The translations under genes were made by a program, and so were the position numbers. 64,000 bases of DNA from Didymella arachidicola (taxonomy: Eukaryota > Ascomycota > Dothideomycetes > Pleosporales > Didymellaceae). Below the pieces are notes generated by a model. That model was not told the DNA's origin, did no database searches, and saw only the letters and a program-made list of their open reading frames with translations. This document shows positions 33,682 through 43,789 of the stretch, piece by piece (position 1 is the first letter of the stretch; the number at the start of each line of letters is the position of its first letter). The stretch lies in assembly GCA_016630955.3 (NCBI GenBank), contig CM049990.2, forward strand, positions 1,984,001-2,048,000, in the 5' to 3' direction.

Positions 33682-33930
33682 CTACTTGCTGTTCTTCTTC
33701 GCCTCTAGTGCCAGCAAGTCCTTCTCCGCCTCGATGAGATCATCGATGTCTCTGGAAACGCTCGTGTCCTCCCAGGCCTCGACCCTCTCTATGGCGTCCT
33801 TCTTGGACATGCCATTTGCCCTGTACCGGTCGAACTTCCGTTGCATTGAAACGTACCTTTCGTGGTTCTGCTGGGCTTCCATCTGGTCCAGCTGGCGTTG
33901 GATGTGCTTGGGGAGCTTGTTGTCAGACAT
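33682..33930 (-). CDS. Small helical protein of unknown function (82 aa)
   Basis: ATG at 33,930 (MSDNKLPKHIQRQLDQMEAQ). The sequence is highly charged and almost entirely helical by composition, with a likely coiled coil (residues 10-35) and a second helix (SRDIDDLIEAEKDLLALEAKK). There is no signal peptide, membrane segment or recognised domain. Length and amino-acid use look like a genuine small gene; homologue conservation would decide. Confidence 0.45.
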   Translation of the reverse strand: MSDNKLPKHIQRQLDQMEAQQNHERYVSMQRKFDRYRANGMSKKDAIERVEAWEDTSVSRDIDDLIEAEKDLLALEAKKNSK

Positions 33931-36128
33931 GATTGCTGTATATGGTTCTGTTGAAGCGGTGATTCGAGAAATGAAGTAATACTCTGAAGAATCTGTGTAC
34001 GGTTGATGATATGCAATAGCAAGGGAATTCGCAGTCTATTTATCTTGGTAGCACAGTGAATACCGTTCAATGACACGCCTGCAGACTGCGTGCACACACT
34101 GACTCAAAGGAATCGTCATGGATTGAAGATCCTGCCAACACAGCACGAGTGTGGTATCCAGACTCACCGGACACGTTTTATTCACACTCTGGATGCACTG
34201 TTCCCCATGATATCCAGACTCATAGTCAAACACCATCGCTCACGTTCTTACGTGCTAGCTCGGTCATGCAATTTACACCGTGATCTTACCCAACGCAGTC
34301 ATAGAACGTTTGCGTATTGTCCAGCGCTACCTCGTTCAAGATTACTTCGATACGTGTGTCAGACTGTTGCTGTTCTTGGAAGAGTAATGCTAAACACCTG
34401 CCAACGGCGTGACAGCAGGTGGCCACGGGTACAGCGACGACGCTTCACGACACAGAAGACACTCGTCATTACTCTATCTGCCATTGTCTATCCACATATG
34501 CAAACAGGTGGCACTAAAGACTTGGTGACAGGAATATGATTTTCTCCGGTGACAGTGTTCCGAGAGCGAAGCAGGCAAACGACTGCGCACAGATTTTGTT
34601 TTCCAGTACCATTTTCTGTAAATGACTCCGGGGCGAGTTTTGTTCATAACTGCAGGGTCAAGGTTGAGACCGTAGATCATCTATCTAGATAGCACCACGA
34701 AAGATCTCAAAAGGGTGTTTGGCGTCGGTTTACTGCAGCTGACCAAGTGTACCGTCACATTGCTGACAACTCTAAGGCTTACACACGTCGTCCTCTAGTC
34801 TTTTCTCAAACGCTGCAACCCTACAATAGTCGTACGCCAACACTCTTTGACTGAACGCCAGACACACGTATTCAGGTCAACTGTTAGGATAGTTTTGGAT
34901 GTTGCCGGGCGAAAGGGGCGGTCGCTAACGTGCTCATGTTTCGTGTGCAAAAAGCGTGTATTCCCACGTATCCGCCACCAAGCCAGGGTGTAGTCTGGAC
35001 AGCTTGAAGCAAGTGTTTCGGTATGGACTGTCGTCAGCGCAGTCATTGTGCAAAAAACCTGCTCAGACAAGCAAGCGACTAGAATAAGGGTTTTGATATT
35101 GCACTAGACATATTGCGCATGCGTGGTTGATATGTTCTAGATCTCGTCCTAAGATCATGCCCAAATGATACTATTGCGCAAAGCAGATAAATATAACCAT
35201 ACTAGAGGGATCTAGCGCCTAGTTGTGGTCTTGATGCCGCTCGTCATCATGCACCCCGAGCAAAGCATCTCCTTTTCTCCACCTCGGCGCCTTTGAACTG
35301 TGTGTTGAAGATGAAAATCTCTTGATACTCTGAAATTCTTAACTAGTTACTTTTTGCAGATTCAACATGTATATCTTACAGATAATAGACCTGACTTTGA
35401 GGTCAGAAACCCAACGCCCCTCTCTTAGTCTCAGATGAACGCAGGCAGAACACCCCACCTTATCGATACACATCCTAAGCGCTACGCCATCGCCAGAAAA
35501 TAGTACAATCATAACAATAGCACACAATTCCCAGGTCCTTTTCCAGCAAGAGGAGCAATTTCCGCTTCTTCTCCGCGGGGTTGGGTGAACGAGTGTCCTT
35601 GCACCACTATATCAGAACTCTCTCACACACGAGCGCATCCAGGAAGCTGATTTGCGGCAAGCCAGACTATCTCGGCCTTTTGCAAGAGCAGTCATGTGGC
35701 GATAAAAGAAAGGGTACTCTGAATCTAATCGGCGAGACGGCGAGGGGTGGGGAGGATATAGTGACAGACGGGTGGAATGTGCTCGGGATTGGACGTTGAT
35801 TCCTGCCGAAGATGACAGTCACTTCCAAGACCTCTGACGTGATTTGTTCGGCGTGTTGTGCGTGCATGTCAAGGGCAGGAAGACTTGGGTGCGTCGTAGG
35901 ACTCGGAGAAGCGTAAATGCTCATTACATGTTAGATGGTCCTGGCAGAGCGTAACTTTGAATCGCAAAGGAGCAAGTATCATCGAGAGCATAACAAAATG
36001 AAGACAAAGTCGTGTACATGCTGATGGAAGCAAAGAACGCCAGACCTGGTCTATCGCTAACAGAGTGGATATCAAACACCATCGTACACCCCTGTTCAGG
36101 ACCCATGTCCACACGCCCTCTGCCCTCG
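33931..36128. other. 2.2-kb gene-poor stretch
   Basis: Only short, overlapping frames without motifs (for example 34,090-34,539 plus and 34,795-35,070 minus). No transposon ends recognised. It separates the accessory left part of the window from the conserved gene block. Confidence 0.4.
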
Positions 36129-37663
36129 CTAAAACTCTCCTCCCCCACCGCCCATGGCGGCAGCACCCCAGATCCCCACCAAGCCCCAGACACCGACCCG
36201 CCACCCCCTCCACAAGCCATGCACACCCTGGCCCTTGCGGGTGCGGATGGGCCGCTGGAAGCCCAGTTTCTGGGCGCTCGCAGCCTTGGAGGGTGTGGGC
36301 CCCACGACAGTAATGCCCTCCTCGCGCATGACGAACCAGATGGTGCCCAGCACGCCTCGATAGGGCCCGGGGTCGACGATGGTGTGGAAGCGCCTCAGAC
36401 TTGAATCCTCGACGGGCTTCTTCAGCACGGGCTCGTGGTGGCCGCTGAAACACGAGGTGCTCGCGGGGGCGCGCTGGGGCTCCTGGCGGTACTCGGCGGC
36501 CAGACGGCGGTTCTCGTTGTCCTGGAGGACGGCGACCTGGCCGCGACGCAGGACGGTCTCGAGAGGCAGGCGGATGAAGAGCTCTGCGGTGGAGGAGAGA
36601 AAGGTGGCGAAGGAGTAGGTGGTGGGGGTGATGATGGGGTCGATGGAGAGGGTGGAGCGCAGGAGCAGGGGCGTCGAGGAGGAGATGAGGGTGGGTATGC
36701 AGGCGTGGAGCAGGGTGGCGGGGAGCAGGTTGGAGGAGATGGAAATCGAGGGCAGCAGCGAGAGGCACGGGTAGATGGAGCGCGGGGCGGACGAGACGGG
36801 GGTGACGATCAGGCGGGTGCGGACCAGGTCGAGGGGCGCGAGGATGGCGGCGGCGATGGCGGTGGCGGCGACGGCGACGCCGAGGGACATGAGCGGCGAG
36901 GGGCTGTCGATGATGTCGAGGCCGCCGATTCCGCTGGCGGCGGCGGCCATGGAGCCCGGGTCGGGGATGTTGAGCAGGGCGGACAGGGCGCTGCGGAACC
37001 AGCTCTCGGTGGTCTTGAGCAGGAAGTTGTAGATGAAGGTGCAGTTGGTGCCCTTCCACACGCCCCAGGCGGCTTCCTTCTGCCACAGCTGGGCGATGAC
37101 GTCGAGCAGCGCGTCGGGGCGGCGCAGCTCGAGCTTGCGGGCGGGCGTCTGGGGCGGGCGAGTGGGCGTGGCCGAGCGCGAGCGGCTGTGGCCGTGGCTG
37201 TGGTGGCTGCTCTTGCGCGGAGACCGTGAGCGCGACGCCGACGCCGAGGGCGAGCGGCGGCCGTGCAGTGTGTGTGACGACGGGGCGGTCGAGGTGAAGT
37301 AGCCCGGGGCGTCGTCGTCGGACTCGTCGTCGTCGGAGAGGTACTCGCCGTACTTGCCGCTGGCGAAGCTGTGCGGCCGCCCGCTCTCGCTGCCGCGCCA
37401 CTCGTCGCCGCCGTTCACGCTCAGCGCGGGGGGCAGCTGGCCGCGGGCCTCGTGCACCTGCAGCAGCGTCTTGGCGACGTCGAACGGCTGGGCCAGCAGG
37501 ACGCTCGTGTAGTTCCACAGGGCGTGGTCGAGCAGCTTCTTCGCGTGCTCGGCGACGGTGGGCGCGGCGCCCGGGAAGTAGCTGTCGTAGTCGAGGTCCG
37601 ACAGCATGTTGCGCGCCTGGCTGCCAAACGACGGCTGCGACTGCGACGGGCTGCGCGCGCTGT

Positions 37664-37697
<34 letters not shown>

Positions 37698-37820
37698 ACC
37701 GCTGCTCGAGGCGTGGGCTGCGTGCGGCGCCAGGTCGGGCGGCAGGCCTATCGACGGCGGGATGTAGTACGGGCGCAGCGGGTTCGGGGCATCGCGCGAG
37801 AGGGGCAGCGCGTCGGCCAT
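36129..37820 (-). CDS. Ugo1-like mitochondrial outer-membrane carrier-family protein (563 aa)
   Basis: Single-exon gene with ATG at 37,820 (MADALPLSRDAPNPLRPYY). The N-terminal third is low complexity, with a run of eleven prolines encoded by a GCC/GGC microsatellite. A degenerate mitochondrial-carrier fold follows (WNYTSVLLAQPFDVAKTLLQ, WGVWKGTNCTFIYNFLL, APLDLVRTRLIVTP, LFIRLPLETVLRRGQVAV) interrupted by a Ser/Arg-rich insert. Together with the PFDVAKTLLQ signature this fits the Ugo1 family, which works with Fzo1 and Mgm1 in mitochondrial fusion. Very high GC makes long meaningless frames on the opposite strand. It shares a divergent promoter with the ferredoxin gene. Confidence 0.8.
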
Positions 37821-38082
37821 CTGGAGTCTGGCGCTGCGGACGAGGACGGGGGGGTGAGGTCTGTCGCGGGCGGCGGGCGGTTGTAGCTACTATAGTATCT
37901 CCGAATTCCAGCCTCGCGAGTCACGACGAAGCGACACGGCGGCGGCTGATCGGCCGTCAGTGCGTCATCGGCTGCAGCGTATCACAGCGCGGCCGATGCA
38001 CCGCTGTCGTCGTCGCACCGCAACTTTTCCCACGCACCGCGGGCATCCTCCCACCCTGCATTCCCGCGCTCCAGTCTGCACA
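37821..38082. promoter_or_regulatory. Divergent promoter between the Ugo1-like and ferredoxin genes
   Basis: 262 bases between two oppositely oriented start codons of mitochondrial genes. It must contain both 5' untranslated regions and core promoters. No specific binding site can be named. Confidence 0.5.
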
Positions 38083-38714
38083 ATGGCGTCCCTGAGGCTC
38101 TTTGGCCGTGCGCTGCGGGGCTCCGAGAGTGCACGATGCTTTCCCAGCCAAGTCCGCCATTGGGCGTCCCAGAGCACTGCGCCCGCCAGGAGGCCCGCGC
38201 CGTCCGGGTCGCCGCACACATTGCGCACGGCATGCCCAGCTGTCGTGTCGCGGCGGGCCTTCTCGTCGAGCCCTGCCTCCCGCCACGCGCACCTCGACAA
38301 GCCGAAGCCCGGCGAGGAGTGAGTACTACCACGGCCGCAGCACCATCCTCGGTCGGCTAACGCGGGCGCAGACTGCACGTCACCTTCATCGACAAGGACG
38401 GCCACTCGCACACGTTCGACGTCTGCGCCGGCGACAACCTGCTCGACATTGCCCAGGCCAACGACCTCGAGATGGAGGGTGCCTGTGGCGGCTCCTGCGC
38501 CTGCTCCACCTGCCACGTTATCGTCGTCGACGAGGCCAAGTACGACGCCATGGAGGAGCCCGACGACGACGAGAACGACATGCTGGACCTGGCCTTTGGC
38601 CTGACCGAGACGTCGCGCCTGGGCTGTCAGGTGAAAATGACCAGGGAGCTCGACGGCCTGGTCGTCAAGCTGCCGAGCATGACGCGGAACCTGCAAGCGA
38701 GCGATTTCAAGTGA
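38083..38714 (+). CDS. YAH1: Mitochondrial [2Fe-2S] ferredoxin (adrenodoxin type)
   Basis: 192 aa from exons 38,083-38,318 and 38,372-38,714. The 53-base intron has GTGAGT and GGCTAAC, and its removal gives KPGEELHVTFIDKDGH. The first 70 residues are rich in Arg/Ser/Ala with no acids early on, a typical mitochondrial presequence. The fold shows GDNLLDIAQANDLEMEGACG. Cluster ligands are C117, C123 and C126 (CGGSCACSTCH, CX5CX2C) and C164 (RLGCQV). It carries electrons from ferredoxin reductase to Fe-S cluster assembly and haem A synthesis in the matrix. All ligands are present; length is normal for a precursor. Confidence 0.93.
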
Positions 38715-38955
38715 AGACTGAATGGACCAGCTCTCCATGCTGCATGGTAGTACAGGATATGTGAAACTGCGGGATGGGCGATATGGCGGCATTTTGTATC
38801 AAAAAGTTTTGTACAGTAGGCACTCGGCTCAAGACATGTACGAGTATGCACAAGTTTCGCATGGTATCAGATGCCAAATCAAGACGCTTCTTTGACCCTT
38901 CTGGCCGTATAGTTCAACAGACCCGAAAGCTCCACCTATACTTTCAAAAAAAAAA

Positions 38956-39939
38956 CTATGCCTCAACAGACCCCTCCTTGGCCGCCTGCCCGCCCGTAAT
39001 CATATCCAAAAAGCCCTGCTTGCTCATCTCCTTGACCTTTTCCTCGCGCTTGGCCATGCCCACCACGTTGGCCTCCTTGGACTGCTGCTCGGCCATCTCG
39101 CCCTTGACCTGCGCTGCCCGCACCGCGTTGAACAGCTTGATCACGCCCTTTTGCGCCGTCCGCCGCAGCTCCTTCTCCTTGGCCGTCACCTCGGCCGTGC
39201 TGACCGCCGTGTCGTGCAGGCCCAGCACGTCCTTGACCCGGCCCTTTTCGCGCAGCGCACGCTTCTCCGCGAGAATCTGGCGCCGCGCCTTCTCGCTCAG
39301 CTTGCTGTCCGCGAGCTCCTTGTTGGCCGTCTGCGCGTCCTTGGAGCGCGACAGGATGGGCTCGGACCGCTTGGTCGACGTGAGTTTGGTGTTGAGGATG
39401 CGCGAGATGGACGTTGCAAACGCGTCGGGGTCGTTGCGTTTTTTCACTTTGCGCGCGGCGGCGGTCGATGTCTCCGAGACGTCCGAGTCCGAGTCTTCAA
39501 TGTCGAACTCGTCTGCTTCTGCTTCGAGCGCAGAGTCTTCCTCGTCGTCGTCTTCCTCTTCCTCGTCCTCGTCCTCCTCATCATCATCGCCCCCAGCAAG
39601 ATCCTCCTCGCTCGGTGCAGAGTCGTGCGCGGGGTCGGCGGGCGCAACCTTGGCGGGCATGGTCATCTTGTGCTTGGGCTGGGCTTTCAAGGCCGACTTC
39701 AGCGGCTTCGGCTTGGGCTCGACAGCATTGGCGCCGGAGGGCTCGAACGGCTCCTCGACCTCGTCCTGCCGCGGCGCCTTGTAGTTCTTGGGCGCGTCGG
39801 TCGCAACGTTCTCGTCGGCAGACTCGTCGTCGGAGCTGTGGTAGTACTTCTGGCGCTTGACCTTTTTCTTCTCCTTTTTCGGCATGCCCTTGCGCATCTC
39901 CGCCTCGGTCCGTCTGCGCTTCAGCGATGTGTTGACCAT
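38956..39939 (-). CDS. RRP15: Rrp15-like ribosome biogenesis protein (327 aa)
   Basis: Single exon, ATG at 39,939 (MVNTSLKRRRTEAEMRKG). The N-terminus is basic, followed by a long acidic run (about residues 135-165, mostly Asp/Glu). The conserved C-terminal Rrp15 region contains DPDAFATSISRILNTKL, KARRQILAEKRALREKGRV and GVIKLFNAVRAAQ. Rrp15 is a nucleolar factor for 60S precursor rRNA processing. It converges with the ferredoxin gene (241 bases apart) and diverges from SRP54 (271 bases between starts). Confidence 0.88.
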   Translation of the reverse strand: MVNTSLKRRRTEAEMRKGMPKKEKKKVKRQKYYHSSDDESADENVATDAPKNYKAPRQDEVEEPFEPSGANAVEPKPKPLKSALKAQPKHKMTMPAKVAPADPAHDSAPSEEDLAGGDDDEEDEDEEEEDDDEEDSALEAEADEFDIEDSDSDVSETSTAAARKVKKRNDPDAFATSISRILNTKLTSTKRSEPILSRSKDAQTANKELADSKLSEKARRQILAEKRALREKGRVKDVLGLHDTAVSTAEVTAKEKELRRTAQKGVIKLFNAVRAAQVKGEMAEQQSKEANVVGMAKREEKVKEMSKQGFLDMITGGQAAKEGSVEA

Positions 39940-40210
39940 TGTGGCTGTGCTGTGCGGTGTCTGTGTGCTGTGACGGTGTGGTGAGCGCCCGATTGCGACG
40001 TCCAGAACTTTTTTCCAGCACGCGTCGGCGGCAGCGTCGAATGCACCGACGCCAAGCGCAAAGGGCCCCACCCCGCAGCTCCCCCGCTGAACAGTGAACA
40101 CAACATCGCCGGCCAACATCACGACCCGCGGCGCTCACGACCCGCACACGACCCGCACCCTCACACCACCACCGCCCCCTCGCACCACCACCCTCACCCC
40201 CACCGCAGCC
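39940..40210. promoter_or_regulatory. Divergent promoter between RRP15 and SRP54
   Basis: 271 bases between the two starts. The part next to SRP54 is a long pyrimidine/ACC-rich leader (about 40,135-40,205) typical of highly expressed fungal genes. No individual site can be assigned. Confidence 0.5.
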
Positions 40211-42077
40211 ATGGTGCTCCAAGACCTCGGGCGGCGCATCAATGCCGCCGTCTCCGACCTCACGCGCTCGCCCAACCTCGACGAGAAGGCCTTCGAAGCC
40301 ATGCTCAAGGAAATCTCAAACGCCCTCGTCGAAGCAGACGTCAACGTCAAGCTGGTCATGAACCTGCGCCAGTCCGTCAAGCGCGCCATCGACTTCAAAA
40401 ACCTCGCCCCCGCCGTCAACAAGAAGCGCCTCATCCAAAAGACCGTCTACGACGAGCTCGTCAAGCTCGTCGATCCCCACGCCGAGCCCTTCAAGCCCAA
40501 AAAGGGCAAGCAGAACGTCATCATGTTCGTCGGTCTACAGGGCTCCGGCAAAACCACCTCGTGCACCAAGCTGGCCCGCTGGTACCAGGCCAGAGGATTC
40601 AAGGCGTGTCTGGTCTGCGCCGACACCTTCCGTGCCGGTGCCTTTGACCAGCTGAAGCAGAACGCCACCAAAGCAAAGATCCCCTACTACGGCAGCCACA
40701 CCGAGACGGACCCCGTCGTCGTCGCCGCCGAGGGTGTCGACAAGTTCAAGAAAGAGCGCTTCGAGATCATCATTGTCGATACCTCCGGACGCCACAGCCA
40801 AGAACAGGACCTCTTCGACGAAATGGTCCAGATCCAGAACGCCGTGCGCCCTGACCAGACCATCATGGTTCTCGACGCCACAATCGGCCAGCAGGCCGAA
40901 GCCCAAGCCCGCGCCTTCAAGGAAGCCGCAGATTTCGGAGCCATCATCATCACAAAGACCGACGGTGCCGCCGCAGGTGGTGGTGCCATCTCCGCCGTCG
41001 CCGCAACGCACACGCCCATTGTCTTCCTTGGCAACGGAGAGCACATGCTGGACCTCGAGCGCTTCAGCCCCCAGCCCTTTGTCAGCAAGCTGCTGGGCAT
41101 GGGCGACGTCGCCGGCCTGGTCGAGCACGTCCAGAGTCTCAAGCTCGACCAAAAGGACACCATGAAGCACATCGTCGAGGGCAAATTCACCATCCGCGAC
41201 CTGCGCGACCAGCTGAGCAACATTATGAAGATGGGGCCCCTGAGCAAAATGGCAGGCATGATTCCAGGCCTGAGCGGCATGATGGGCGGTATGGATGACG
41301 AAGAGGGCAGCCTGAAGCTCAAGCGTATGATTTACATTTGCGACTCCATGACCGAGAAGGAGCTCGAGTCGGACGGCAAGATGTTCATCGAGCAACCCAC
41401 ACGCATGACCCGCATCGCCCGTGGGTCTGGAACAAGCGTCCGCGAAGTCGAGGAGCTGCTCACCCAGCATAAGATGATGAGCGGGATGGCAAAACGAGTA
41501 AGAAACACCCATCGCGAGTCGTTGTCGAGCTCACTGACACTAAATACAGATGGGCGGCATGCAGAAAGGTACATCGCGCCGTGCTTTGGCGACGGAGCAG
41601 AGAAGACATTATGCAGCCCAGCTAACGCTTCCCAGGTATGCAAAAGGCCCAGGGCGCTCTCGGTGGTCAGAATCAAAAGTCTCAAATGGCTGCCATGCAG
41701 AGACGGATGCAGTCTATGGGTGGCGCTGGCCGTGGTGCAGGCGCAGGTGGGCTTCCAGGTGAGCATGCTCCCAATCTAGTCTTCAACAGCTAACCTCTCT
41801 AGACATGAGTTCGATGATGAAGATGCTTGGTGGGCAAGGGGGCCAAATGCCAGGCAGGTTGAAAGTTTCTTGTTAAAAGTCACCGCTAATGTGTCCAGAC
41901 ATGTCTACAATGCAGTCAATGCTAGGTGGCCTTGGTGGGCAAGGGGGGATGCCAGGCAGGTTGAAAATTTTCTTGGCGTAGTGCATCAGCTAACGGCTTC
42001 CAGATATGGGCGCGATGATGAACATGATGAAGGGCATGGGCATGGGCGGCGCGCAAGCCGGGCGAGGCAAGCGGTAG
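40211..42077 (+). CDS. SRP54: Signal recognition particle 54-kDa subunit, six exons (536 aa)
   Basis: Exons 40,211-41,497; 41,550-41,568; 41,636-41,758; 41,803-41,853; 41,899-41,955; 42,004-42,077 (1,611 bases, in frame). Helical N domain, then the GTPase with GLQGSGKT (108-115), DTSGR (190-194) and TKTDG (about 247). The methionine-rich M domain binds signal sequences and 7S RNA. The small 3' exons encode GGMQKGMQKAQG, then repeats of MPDM plus short Met/Gly runs, ending AGRGKR. Introns 4 (41,854-41,898) and 5 (41,956-42,003) start GCAGGTTGAAA, so they are GC-AG introns if the MPDM reading is kept. Using the GT four bases on would shift the frame. It acts in cotranslational targeting to the ER. 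Confidence 0.95.
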
Positions 42078-43345
42078 TCGGTCGTCGACGCGCACACACT
42101 CACAAGTCTTTGGGTGCAGCTTTTCGATGCATAGCCGCGGCGTTCCGGTACAGCGCCATGAGCTTGACAGCGACTTGGTGCTGGTTGAAGAAGAAGAAGA
42201 TTGTGGAAGAGCATCTGCTGAGAGTAAAGCAGAGCATGTTGAGTCGAATAAAAGATACCCACTTCCGCACTCCAGGCCTTGCTCTTATCCGGATTTTCTC
42301 GAGCCAGTGACGTACAAACAATCTCAACCTTGATCGGTAGCACAATTACGCCAGGCCATGGCGTGCTGGCAGACTATCCGGTTTACCATCATCTTAGTGT
42401 ACAGAGTCTGTCTGTAATAGACAACATTTTGTGCTTGACATCGCGTCGAAATAGCGCTAGGAGGCTAAATTAGCCCTACTATTCCACTCCTACCCTGGCA
42501 TGCTGTCCCTGGTCAACCACAAAACTCCTATTGCCTGCTACGGAAGAAAGTATTGGCGAAGCAACAAAGAGCATGCTGGAACGGATGACTTGTCGAGCAT
42601 GTATAACGGGCCATTAGAGAGTTGGGAAATCAGTCTGAAGGCTTGATGAGGGGTCGTAGAGAGGATCCAGTCGATAATATAATGCGAGCATCGATGGATG
42701 AAGCTTGTTAGGAGACATGGATGAGGCGGTCTGTACTGGGTGGCCGGGAATTGCGAATATATCCAGAAGGATCTCTCTAGAGAGGTGCTGCTAACAGCAA
42801 TTGTCAGAGTACGAATGTGATCTGCATCTTCCTGTGGGGTGGAGGCACCTCCCATCGATGAAGAGGCGTCAGAGAAATCGACGGCTTTCTCCTCGTTTCA
42901 TTCGCTGCCTGATTCCAGAGACTCGAATTTGAAAATGGTATCAAGTCCAGAGCCGGGACTGGCAGACGATTCATCTGAGCCTCCAATCTCAGAGCAAAGG
43001 TCCTGCTCTGACAGCAGCAAAGGCGCCATGGCTAGCCGCAGAAGCGGGACCTCGCTGAGGGACCAGGGGACTGCGATGTGACTGAAAATCCAGATTCGGA
43101 AGTTACTGAAGACTGCAGTCCGGTGAGCAAAGCCTAATACCAGAGAGACAAAAACGCTTACACCAGACAGGCGGAGGAGTGGGCCTCTGGAGATGCGTAT
43201 TCAGAGAGCAAAAGCCGTGATCAGGTTAACAAACGAATGACGACTGGAGTCGCTAGTCAAGAAGTGACTACACTAGTTACTAGACAGGTAGGCTTTTCCA
43301 GAGAATGGGTCGGATCTAGTCATCTAAGGTCAATGTCAGAGAAAA
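42078..43345. other. Intergenic between SRP54 and the copia insertion
   Basis: No supported gene. A Ser/Glu-rich open frame at 42,839-43,081 (STAFSSFHSLPDSRDS) has no recognisable domain and may be part of a lost gene. The GAATT copy at 43,346-43,350 marks the copia target. Confidence 0.4.
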
Positions 43346-43350
43346 GAATT

Positions 43351-43471
43351 TGTTAGCCAGCATCACGTGCTCTGTTACATAATCATCTGTAGGGTGTATA
43401 TTTCCTCTTCCCCTCATTAGATAGGGAAAACGTAGTCCCTCTTTTCTACGCCTTGCCTCTGCCCGCACACA
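43351..43471 (+). repeat. 5' LTR of the copia element (121 bp)
   Basis: Begins TGTTAGCCAGCATCACG and ends GCCCGCACACA. It matches the 3' LTR except for about two T/C differences. Very short for an LTR. Confidence 0.93.
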
Positions 43472-43789
43472 GTTATGAGCCCGGTTTGCACCTCTTAGAC
43501 TGCGCTACTCAGCACTAAAACAGCTCTAGACGTGTAACTGACAACGACTACGTTCACTTCTACCTCGTTTTGTCTACTAACAGCTAATCAGCGTCAAAGA
43601 CCTTTCTAGTCGACAGCCATCAGGTGGTGTCGCTAGCGGACCAGAACTGCTGCTCTGTACAGAGATCAGTTTGGTAATTAATTACGAAGATCACGATGTT
43701 GTATAACGACGCTGGAGTCACACGAGTGACCGTTATACTAGATAAACCAGTTAATTAGGAGTTATGGTTCCAGCTACGACAAGAGAAAG

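Noticed and set aside
35869..37518. 549-codon minus-strand frame and 264-codon plus-strand Gly-rich frame over the Ugo1-like gene
   Set aside because: Arg/Pro/His- or Gly-rich translations typical of shadow frames in very GC-rich coding DNA. The Ugo1-like frame has a carrier fold and a proper ATG.
40535..41512. Long minus-strand frames across SRP54
   Set aside because: Shadow frames of a strongly conserved GTPase gene with high GC.
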